Assembly: GCA_030616365.1 (NCBI GenBank)
Contig: JAUWXM010000004.1
Location: 1-30,725, forward strand
Reading direction: 5' to 3'
DNA: 30,725 bases
Source of the DNA: a bacterium
Lineage (GTDB): Bacteria; UBP18; UBA7526
Shown here: positions 8,338 through 13,641 of the stretch, piece after piece
How the letters are laid out: the number at the start of each line of letters is the position of its first letter
How positions within the stretch are numbered: the first letter of the stretch is position 1
Notes under the pieces: model-generated
What the model was told of the DNA's origin: nothing
Databases searched by the model: none
Seen by the model: the letters and a program-made list of their open reading frames with translations, nothing else
Position numbers and translations under genes: made by a program

Positions 8338-10773
8338 ATGAAGAAGAAGAGTTTTCTGGTTTTGATGGTAGTGGGGTTATTTGCTGTTTTAACAATAATA
8401 TCTGCTAACGCAGCAGAGCCCTTGATGATTCAGGATTTGGAAAATATGGAAACAGATGTTCCTGCTGATAATTGGCATTACATTGCGATGTTTCCTCCTG
8501 GCGTTTCGTGGGCAAATGGTTTTGGTTATTTAGATTCTGAAGGGAAGGTATGGACTTTTATTGACAAAAATGTCTATTCAATACCTAAACAAGTTGAGAT
8601 GCTACTTGGTATTGGAGAAGAAGCGAACATCCTTATTCCAGCAGGTAAGATAGTTACATTAACTTATGATGGTGGGAAAAGATTAGATGTTTATTTACCT
8701 GAATATTGGACTAGTCCTAGCACGTATTATGTATATCCAGCAATTGACGGCTCCACCTATTATGATGAAGCATTGACTCAATTGGCCCAAGCGGCACCAG
8801 ATTCAGATTGGACAGTAATGTATGAAGCAAATGAACTGCCTGATGTGGCAATTCCTGCGTGGATAATGCAAGGTGATGATTCCTTATGTTCAGTGAGTGG
8901 CGGAAAAACCTTAACTGTTTATCTACCAGCATTTCCAGGAGAGTTGCTGTTGTATGTTGCCACTGATGGCTCAACCTATTATGATGAAGCATTAACTCAA
9001 TTAGCACAATCTGCTAACGCAGCAGAGCCTTTGAAGATTAAGGATTTAGAGAATATGCATATTACTATCGCGAGGAGTTCAATAGAATGGGGTTGGGAAT
9101 TTTCTGTTGGATTGGTTGGCCAACCGACTATTAGTCCTCTAGGGACGATAGTCGATAACGAAAATTCTTTTAAAGATGGAAATTCTGCGGAAGAGCCATA
9201 CCGGGTATGGTTTATGGTCCAGTCAGTAGACGAATCCATTAATGTTCATGCAGGCGATACTCTGGAAATAACCTATGATGACGGTCAGGAATTAAAAATA
9301 TATCTCCCGCGGCTAGTAGAGGATGTTAATTTATTCGTAGCAACCGATGGCTCAACCTATTATGATGAAGCATTAACTCAATTAGCACAATCTGCTAACG
9401 CAGCAGAGCCTTTGAAGATTAAGGATTTAGAGAATATGCATATTACTACACCAACAAGTTTATTTGCAGAAGGTTGGGAAGTTCTACTTGAAGACTTATC
9501 CAGTGGTAAACTTCTTGGCCTGGTGACAGACAACTCAAACGTATATGAAGATCGTCCATCTTTAAATTCTGCTGAGGCAGTCGGGATTCGTTTTAACGAA
9601 GTCGAAGGAGATATAGATAATCCAGCAGGGTATTCCGTAGAAGTAACTTATGATGGAGGAATTCTTACTACAGAAGGGACAGGAGTTACAATAGTTTCAT
9701 ATTATCGTGACGATTTGGTCTCTAATAGCGTAGGTAACATGGTAGAAACTCGAATGAAATATATTACAGGAACTACTGCTTGCCAGTTGACATTAAGGGC
9801 TGAACCCAAAACTACCACTCTCGTGATACTAAGTTATGAGATTGCGGTTGACGGTGGCGGAGGCAACTATATTATGGATACAACAGATACTTTCCATACC
9901 TATCGCCTTGCACTAAAAAACAATGTCGTGAAGGTTTATGTGGATGGTATCTTGCGTATCACAAGCACACCTAATGTTCAAACTGGCTATAATAGAGTCT
10001 ATTTTATAACTGGTGACACTGCCGAAGCCCAATGGGACTATGTCCGATATTACACTGGAGTAGTTACTCCAATAGGCACTAATGTAACAGTCAATTTACC
10101 TGACGGGGTTAGTATGACATATGATAACGTGACCCAAGAAGGATATACCAATGTTACAATATCTGAGACAGGACCTGAGCCACCGGAAGGATTTAATTTG
10201 AAGCCGACAGAGCCAACAAAATATTACGATATAACAACGACCGCTATCTATAGTGGAAATGTTACTGTCAAGATAAACTATGAGGATGCCTGGATAGAGC
10301 CGGGTGAGGCTGAAGAGGATCTCAAGCTTATGCATTATGAGGCTCCTGATTGGATAAATGTTACTGATCCCGGATATCCAGATACTGTCAATAACATCAT
10401 TCAGGGAACAGTTACTACTCTTTCACCCTTTGTCTTGGCCATGCCAATCTCTGTTCCGGCGACATTAAGAATTAAGCCTGAAACACTAAATCTCAAGAGC
10501 AAGGGTAAATGGATAACGTGCTACATCGAGCTGCCCGAAGGCTACGACGTTGCAGACATTGACGTTGACACAGTGATGCTCAATGATGCCGTCTTAGCAG
10601 AATGGGGTGAGGTTCAGGACGCAATGCTCATGGTTAAGTTCGACCGCTCAGAAGTGCAGGCTATCCTCGAACCAAGTGAGGAAGTTGAGATAACAGTAAC
10701 TGGTGAACTCTATGATGATACACCATTTGAAGGAAGCGATACCATCAAGGTGATAGATAAGGGCAAGAAGTAA
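8338..10773 (+). CDS. Secreted repeat protein with LamG-like domain
   Basis: 811 residues. The ATG follows GGAGG by 6 nt. A Sec signal peptide (1-25) is cut after A-N-A. The N-terminal half has three copies of a module beginning A-E-P-L and I-x-D-L-E-N-M, with the related segment D-G-S-T-Y-Y-D-E-A-L-T-Q-L-A-Q repeated three times. A concanavalin/LamG-like region is seen at about 441-576 (with V-K-V-Y-V-D-G), followed by a domain ending L-S-P-F-V-L-A (about 620-702) and a C-terminal beta domain (706-805) with T-L-N-L-K-S-K-G-K-W, a type often seen at the C-terminus of bacterial and archaeal secreted proteins. It lacks the WRELY tail. By eye it is richer in A+T than the giant surface gene. It has its own promoter and terminator, so it is monocistronic. 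The function is not known; a cell-surface or extracellular role is likely. Confidence 0.9.
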   Translation: MKKKSFLVLMVVGLFAVLTIISANAAEPLMIQDLENMETDVPADNWHYIAMFPPGVSWANGFGYLDSEGKVWTFIDKNVYSIPKQVEMLLGIGEEANILIPAGKIVTLTYDGGKRLDVYLPEYWTSPSTYYVYPAIDGSTYYDEALTQLAQAAPDSDWTVMYEANELPDVAIPAWIMQGDDSLCSVSGGKTLTVYLPAFPGELLLYVATDGSTYYDEALTQLAQSANAAEPLKIKDLENMHITIARSSIEWGWEFSVGLVGQPTISPLGTIVDNENSFKDGNSAEEPYRVWFMVQSVDESINVHAGDTLEITYDDGQELKIYLPRLVEDVNLFVATDGSTYYDEALTQLAQSANAAEPLKIKDLENMHITTPTSLFAEGWEVLLEDLSSGKLLGLVTDNSNVYEDRPSLNSAEAVGIRFNEVEGDIDNPAGYSVEVTYDGGILTTEGTGVTIVSYYRDDLVSNSVGNMVETRMKYITGTTACQLTLRAEPKTTTLVILSYEIAVDGGGGNYIMDTTDTFHTYRLALKNNVVKVYVDGILRITSTPNVQTGYNRVYFITGDTAEAQWDYVRYYTGVVTPIGTNVTVNLPDGVSMTYDNVTQEGYTNVTISETGPEPPEGFNLKPTEPTKYYDITTTAIYSGNVTVKINYEDAWIEPGEAEEDLKLMHYEAPDWINVTDPGYPDTVNNIIQGTVTTLSPFVLAMPISVPATLRIKPETLNLKSKGKWITCYIELPEGYDVADIDVDTVMLNDAVLAEWGEVQDAMLMVKFDRSEVQAILEPSEEVEITVTGELYDDTPFEGSDTIKVIDKGKK
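8965..9448 (+). repeat. Pair of identical 103-bp direct repeats inside the secreted protein gene
   Basis: 8965-9067 and 9346-9448 are identical over 103 bp and lie 381 bp (127 codons) apart, so recombination between them would keep the frame. Each encodes D-G-S-T-Y-Y-D-E-A-L-T-Q-L-A-Q followed by S-A-N-A-A-E-P-L, which also matches the signal-peptide cleavage region at 8401. Confidence 0.9.
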
Positions 10774-10775
10774 GG

Positions 10776-10825
10776 CTAAGAGTCTCTGGCGAATCTTAGA
10801 AAACCTTATCTTCAGCAGAGATAAG
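10776..10825 (+). other. Two short hairpins just after the secreted protein gene
   Basis: CTAAGA (10776) pairs with TCTTAG (10794), and CTTATCT (10805) pairs with AGATAAG (10819). Neither has a following T run, so they may be mRNA 3' structure or degenerate palindromic repeats. Confidence 0.45.
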
Positions 10826-10864
10826 TCCTAGTTAGCCATTGAGTAGAGAGCCGAGCCTATAGGG

Positions 10865-10910
10865 AGCAGAAGGTAGCAGGGAAAGATTCTGTTTGCCTTC
10901 TGCTTTTTAT
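10865..10910 (+). terminator. Rho-independent terminator
   Basis: AGCAGAAGG at 10865-10873 pairs perfectly with CCTTCTGCT at 10896-10904, and the stem runs into TTTTTATTTG. It closes the transcription unit of the 811-residue protein. Confidence 0.8.
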
Positions 10911-10947
10911 TTGTCTTGGATCAGAAACTGTGGTAAAAAATTAGTTT

Positions 10948-10964
10948 GAGGTTCGAATCCTGCC
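10948..10964 (+). other. tRNA T-arm-like fragment (possible tRNA 3' remnant)
   Basis: GAGGTTCGAATCCTGCC has the GGTTCGAATCC core of a tRNA T arm, but only three of five stem pairs form and no other arms are present upstream. It could be the debris of an integration event at a tRNA gene, or chance. Confidence 0.2.
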
Positions 10965-10968
10965 ATTT

Positions 10969-11331
10969 TTGATTAACCTCCCAATTAATATCGGGAGGTT
11001 TTCTCTTTTATTTTCAAGATACTATCGCACTTTTGATAACATAAGTAGTGTCAATGTTGCCGGAACAGTCTATGAATTCCCTCCCAAGAGACCACTTGCC
11101 GGAGCCTTGATTCAACTATTCCAGAATGGCGACCTAAAGTATGAGACATCAAGTGATGCCAGTGGATATTATCACTTTGACAATATTACTCCTGGCATGT
11201 ATCTCAGGATAGCGAGCAAAGAAAGCTACCGAACCTCAGAGAGAAGAAGAAACTATCGGCCCGGCCAAGATTATCCTAACGAAAATATCATGTTACTTAA
11301 AAAGCCTGGACGACCAGCAAAGAAACCTTAA
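10969..11331 (+). CDS. Carboxypeptidase-regulatory-like domain protein, probably a gene remnant
   Basis: The open frame has one recognisable domain from about 11055: a beta-sandwich of the carboxypeptidase regulatory-like type (V-A-G-T-V-Y, L-A-G-A-L-I-Q-L, D-A-S-G-Y-Y-H-F, I-T-P-G-M-Y). The only start that includes the whole domain is a TTG at 10969, which has no ribosome-binding site and lies inside a terminator-like hairpin. There is no signal peptide, although such domains are usually part of exported proteins. The frame stops at TAA (11329-11331), and the very next codons, still in frame, spell K-I-T-I-T-N-W-R-E-L-Y and a second TAA at 11367. The simplest reading is the 3' end of a former WRELY-tailed secreted protein that lost its 5' end and then gained a nonsense mutation. 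Confidence 0.45.
   Translation: MINLPINIGRFSLLFSRYYRTFDNISSVNVAGTVYEFPPKRPLAGALIQLFQNGDLKYETSSDASGYYHFDNITPGMYLRIASKESYRTSERRRNYRPGQDYPNENIMLLKKPGRPAKKP
10975..11010 (+). terminator. Second rho-independent terminator-like hairpin
   Basis: AACCTCCC (10975-10982) pairs with GGGAGGTT (10993-11000) and is followed by a T-rich tract. It follows the tRNA-like fragment and overlaps the earliest start available to the next reading frame. The T-rich tail ends in TTTTCAAG, like the junction repeats. Confidence 0.6.
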
Positions 11332-11367
11332 AAGATCACCATCACTAACTGGAGGGAGTTGTACTAA
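11332..11367 (+). other. WRELY tail, copy 2 (in frame but behind a stop codon)
   Basis: The twelve codons directly following the TAA at 11329-11331 encode K-I-T-I-T-N-W-R-E-L-Y and TAA. The DNA differs from copy 3 at only three of 36 positions. A single change at the first TAA would restore a tailed protein. Confidence 0.75.
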
Positions 11368-11371
11368 CAAG

Positions 11372-11400
11372 TAACATTAAACATTGAGCATTGAACAATT
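11372..11400 (+). repeat. Heptamer array 3' of tail copy 2
   Basis: Four 7-bp units of the type AAACATT / GAGCATT begin five bases after the TAA of tail copy 2. The position matches the heptamer array after tail copy 1, although the unit sequence differs. Confidence 0.65.
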
Positions 11401-11435
11401 AAAAACCTCTACTTAATTACTTCATTTCCTATTTT

Positions 11436-11525
11436 TATATTTTTCTTCTTCTGTTTTCAAGTGCCCGTCCCGATATATCGGAACGGGTTTTTGCTTGCAG
11501 CAAAAAACATAAGAATTTGGAAATA
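11436..11525 (+). repeat. Cassette-junction repeat, copy 2, containing the identical 64-bp palindromic element
   Basis: A T-rich run ending in TTTTCAAG is followed by 64 bp (11462-11525) identical to 8197-8260, including the terminator-like palindrome (11464-11487, then TTTTT), the second T/A-rich hairpin and the terminal TAAGAATTTGGAAATA (11510-11525). The gap 11368-11709 contains only this, the heptamers, a possible gene remnant and a promoter. Confidence 0.85.
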
Positions 11526-11634
11526 GCAAAGTTAAGAAAGATTTTTGAAGAAGGAGGCAGACGGAAACTCTTCAGCGACTTTTTAGAGACCCTAAGAAAT
11601 ATGAAGCGAAAAGTAGTGATTTCAAAAATTACTT
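11526..11634 (+). other. Possible 3' remnant of an unidentified coding sequence
   Basis: One frame is open without a usable start and reads K-L-R-K-I-F-E-E-G-G-R-R-K-L-F-S-D-F-L-E-T-L-R before ending at TGA (11634-11636). The composition looks protein-like (amphipathic and charged) but I cannot assign it. It may be debris left between the junction repeat and the promoter. Confidence 0.2.
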
Positions 11635-11661
11635 GACTTTTTATTCTAAATTCAGTATAAT
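11633..11661 (+). promoter_or_regulatory. Sigma-70-type promoter of the HTH-nucleotidyltransferase/HEPN operon
   Basis: TTGACT at 11633-11638 and TATAAT at 11656-11661 with a 17-bp spacer. ATTCTA (11643-11648) and TAGAAT (11677-11682) form an inverted repeat around the -10 box. That could be an operator for the HTH domain encoded next, but the arms are short. Confidence 0.75.
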
Positions 11662-11709
11662 GAACACAAGTTATAGTAGAATGAATTTAAAGAAAGGAGG
11701 CTAATGACG

Positions 11710-12252
11710 ATGCTCTCAAAAAAGAGGCTATATAATCAAGTTCCACTTTGCATCCTTTCCTTGCTGACTAAGAACCCAAATACCCCCAGGTATCAGCGAG
11801 AAATTTCTCAAAAGGCAAAAGTGAGCATTGGGGCGACTAATCAGGTCTTAAAAGAATTTCGCCAAGCAGGCCTGGTTACTCGGGAAAGAAGGGGGAGAAT
11901 GTACTTCTATCTGCCTGATATGGATAATCCGCTGATCAGACACTTCAAGATATTTGAAAATATCCTGGAACTGGAGGGCTTGATTAGAAAATTAAGAGCC
12001 ATGTGCAGCAAGATTATCCTCTTTGGTAGCTGTGCCACAGGGAAGAATACCCCGGAAAGCGACATCGACCTTTTTCTGCAGACTGAGGATCCAAAAAGGG
12101 TAAGGAAATTGTTGAACTCACAAAAAGCTTTGGCAGAAAGGATTAAGCCAGTCATTGTTAATAGCTTAGAATTTATCTCTTTGAAGAAGAAAGATAAAAC
12201 TTTTTATGGGCAGATTAAAGAGGGAATAATCCTCTGGGAAAAGAAGGAATGA
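11710..12252 (+). CDS. Winged-helix / MNT-type nucleotidyltransferase fusion (antitoxin-like)
   Basis: 180 residues from the ATG at 11710. I prefer it to the ATG at 11704 because AAGGAGG ends at 11700, leaving a normal 9-nt spacing instead of 3. Residues ~1-75 form a winged helix-turn-helix (Q-R-E-I-S-Q-K-A-K-V-S-I-G-A-T-N-Q-V-L, wing at R-E-R-R-G-R-M-Y-F-Y). Residues ~95-180 form a minimal nucleotidyltransferase with G-S-C-A-T-G and S-D-I-D-L, the nucleotide-binding GS and metal-binding DxD motifs. The stop overlaps the HEPN gene as ATGA, so the two are translationally coupled. In MNT-HEPN modules the nucleotidyltransferase acts as antitoxin, in characterised cases by AMPylating the HEPN toxin. 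The fused HTH suggests autoregulation. Domain calls are strong; the antitoxin role is inferred. Confidence 0.8.
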   Translation: MLSKKRLYNQVPLCILSLLTKNPNTPRYQREISQKAKVSIGATNQVLKEFRQAGLVTRERRGRMYFYLPDMDNPLIRHFKIFENILELEGLIRKLRAMCSKIILFGSCATGKNTPESDIDLFLQTEDPKRVRKLLNSQKALAERIKPVIVNSLEFISLKKKDKTFYGQIKEGIILWEKKE

Positions 12253-12692
12253 ACTACGAATTCCAAAAATTTCTTGCCAAGAAAAAAATAATACCCTTCA
12301 GGGCAGGAAAGAGATTATACCTTAAAGAATTAAAAACTGCTGGTGAAGATTTTAAGAGCGCTCAGAATAGTCTGGCTGAAGGGAATTTTAAATGGGCCAC
12401 CATTCAATTTTACTATGCCATGTTCCACGCTGTCCGGGCGCTTATTTACTCAAAGGGCTATCGGGAGAAGAGCCACTATGCATTAAAGGTGGCTTTTGAA
12501 GCTCTATTTATAGATCAAGGGATGATAGAGCGGGAGCTATTGGATAGTTTTGTAACCGCTATGGGGCTGCGAGAATCCGCTGATTATAAATCTAACTTCT
12601 CCAAAGAAGGCGCTCAAGAGGTCTTTGAAAATGCCCGAAGACTAATAAAGAGAGCAGAAAATATTTTAAAACAGAAAAGTAACGAAAGTTAA
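12249..12692 (+). CDS. HEPN domain protein (putative toxin of an MNT-HEPN pair)
   Basis: 147 residues, nearly all a HEPN four-helix domain: F-Y-Y-A-M-F-H-A-V-R-A-L-I-Y-S-K-G-Y-R is the classic central helix, followed by S-H-Y-A-L-K and R-E-S-A-D-Y in the later helices. The start overlaps the preceding stop codon. The canonical RNase motif R-x(4-6)-H is not clearly present; the nearest match is R-E-K-S-H with three intervening residues. Nuclease activity is therefore uncertain and the pair could be a non-toxic HEPN-MNT relative. The stop at 12690-12692 overlaps the orphan WRELY tail, which lies in the +1 frame. Confidence 0.75.
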   Translation: MNYEFQKFLAKKKIIPFRAGKRLYLKELKTAGEDFKSAQNSLAEGNFKWATIQFYYAMFHAVRALIYSKGYREKSHYALKVAFEALFIDQGMIERELLDSFVTAMGLRESADYKSNFSKEGAQEVFENARRLIKRAENILKQKSNES

Positions 12693-12726
12693 GATCACCA
12701 TCACCAATTGGAGAGAGTTGTACTAA
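12691..12726 (+). other. WRELY tail, copy 3 (orphan, out of frame with the HEPN gene)
   Basis: Starting inside the HEPN stop codon, twelve codons in the +1 frame encode K-I-T-I-T-N-W-R-E-L-Y and TAA. No upstream gene reads into this frame. It looks like the surviving 3' end of a tailed gene whose body was replaced. Confidence 0.75.
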
Positions 12727-12736
12727 TACACGGAGC

Positions 12737-12787
12737 ACCACTGATATTGACACGGAAAACCACGGATAACGACACAGAGGACCACGG
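12737..12787 (+). repeat. 22-bp repeat array upstream of the GxxExxY gene
   Basis: Units beginning ACCACTGAT (12737), ACCACGGAT (12759) and ACCACGGAT (12781) are spaced exactly 22 bp. The 37 bp at 12737-12773 match 13210-13246 with three mismatches. The ATG of the GxxExxY gene is formed by the end of the third ACCACGGAT plus G. Confidence 0.85.
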
Positions 12788-13207
12788 ATGGGGTTGTTGT
12801 ATGAGAAGTTGAGTTATGAGGTGCGTGGTTGCGCCATTGAGGTTAGAAAAAATTATGGGCCAGGACATAAGGAAAGCCTTTATCAAAATGCTTATGCAGA
12901 AGAACTTAAGTTTAGGGACATGCCTTTCATGAAGGAAGAATCTATCAGAATATACTCTCCCAAGACTGGTAAAGTAATCGGTTCTTATCGTCCAGATTTC
13001 ATTATAGATAACAAAATTATTGTGGAGTTAAAAGCCTTGGACAAAGTTCCCCAGAAAATGATTGACCAACTATATGATTACCTAAGGAATAGTGAATACG
13101 AATTAGGCTTCTTTATTAACTTTGGCAGTAACAAACTCTACATTAAAAGGATTATTTACAGTAACGACCAAAAACCCTGGGCCAAACGACTCAGCGGGAA
13201 ACACTGA
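12788..13207 (+). CDS. GxxExxY family protein (PD-(D/E)XK nuclease-like fold)
   Basis: 139 residues. The family signature G-P-G-H-K-E-S-L-Y (GxxExxY) lies at about 24-32, after the usual N-terminal stretch with a conserved V-R-G-C-A-I-E-V-R-K. The core R-P-D-F-I-I-D ... I-V-E-L-K-A-L (about 68-86) has the D and E-x-K of a PD-(D/E)XK nuclease-like site, and F-F-I-N-F-G-S follows. Length is typical of the family. AGAGG lies 7 nt before the ATG and is part of the flanking 22-bp repeat, so the translation start belongs to the repeat. The biochemical role of this widespread family is not established to my knowledge. Repeats on both sides suggest it moved as a unit with them. Confidence 0.85.
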   Translation: MGLLYEKLSYEVRGCAIEVRKNYGPGHKESLYQNAYAEELKFRDMPFMKEESIRIYSPKTGKVIGSYRPDFIIDNKIIVELKALDKVPQKMIDQLYDYLRNSEYELGFFINFGSNKLYIKRIIYSNDQKPWAKRLSGKH

Positions 13208-13209
13208 AG

Positions 13210-13252
13210 ACCACGGATATTGACGCGGAAAACCACGGATAACAACCTCTCC
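13210..13252 (+). repeat. 22-bp repeat array downstream of the GxxExxY gene
   Basis: Two units, at 13210 and 13232, begin ACCACGGAT. They begin two bases after the GxxExxY stop codon and are direct copies of the upstream array (34 of 37 identical), so the gene is bracketed by direct repeats. Confidence 0.85.
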
Positions 13253-13269
13253 GCTTAATGCCTTTTCTT

Positions 13270-13318
13270 TTTTTATTTTCTCTTCTTTTGCTTTCAAGTT
13301 CTTAAGAATTTGGAAATA
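13270..13318 (+). repeat. Cassette-junction repeat, copy 3, without the palindrome
   Basis: The T-rich stretch ending TTTCAAG is followed directly by the palindrome TTCTTAAGAA and TAAGAATTTGGAAATA (13303-13318), the same 16-mer that ends copies 1 and 2. Relative to those copies it lacks about 45 bp carrying the two hairpins. Confidence 0.75.
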
Positions 13319-13353
13319 CTAAAAACAGGGTATAAAAAGGGAAGGGGAAAAGA

Positions 13354-13449
13354 GAGGTCAAAGAGTCAAGAGGTCAAAGGGTCGGATGGTTGGATAGTTT
13401 GATAGTTATATAGTCGTATGGTCTTATAGTCGGATGATCAAATAGTTTA
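13354..13449 (+). repeat. Twelve-unit degenerate octamer array
   Basis: Read in 8-bp steps from 13354, twelve units fit the pattern RNRGTYNN with only an occasional deviation, e.g. GAGGTCAA, AGAGTCAA, ATGGTTGG, ATAGTTAT, ATAGTCGG. There is no gene between 13208 and 13641; that stretch holds the 22-mers, junction copy 3, this array, a T-rich tract and the promoter/operator region. Confidence 0.75.
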
Positions 13450-13517
13450 TAAACACCTTTAATCTTCTTTTTTCTCCCCCTCAGTTTTTTTATTCTTTTA
13501 TTTTTTTTCTTTCCATT

Positions 13518-13609
13518 TTCGAATTCTCAATAATTTGAAAAAAAGACTTGACAAACACTTTTTTGCCTGTTATACTGTTTATGGGTTCGAATTCTCAATA
13601 ATTTGAGAA
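13518..13609 (+). promoter_or_regulatory. Promoter flanked by two probable operators of the ArsR-type regulator
   Basis: TTGACA (13548-13553), 17-bp spacer, TATACT (13571-13576). A 21-bp sequence is perfectly repeated on both sides, at 13518-13538 and 13586-13606. Each copy contains the inverted repeat TTCTCAA-TAAT-TTGAGAA (perfect at 13592-13609; one mismatch at 13524-13541). One site lies just upstream of the -35 box and one just downstream of the -10 box, as expected for autorepression by the winged-helix regulator encoded next. Confidence 0.75.
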
Positions 13610-13641
13610 CATAGAAAGTCATCTTAAAGCAGGAGGAATAG

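Noticed and set aside
8965..9448. 103-bp repeats as template/variable regions of a diversity-generating retroelement
   Set aside because: The copies are identical with no adenine-specific changes, and there is no reverse transcriptase.
10948..10964. A complete tRNA gene at the GGTTCGAATCC sequence
   Set aside because: No anticodon or D arm can be folded upstream and the acceptor stem has no partner.
8171..11525. Junction repeats as integron attC sites
   Set aside because: The ends lack the GTTRRRY / RYYYAAC core pairs, and no tyrosine integrase gene is seen. The cassette look is noted but not an integron.
13354..13449. Octamer and 22-mer arrays as a CRISPR array
   Set aside because: Units are contiguous or very short, there are no unique spacers of constant length, and no cas gene is present.
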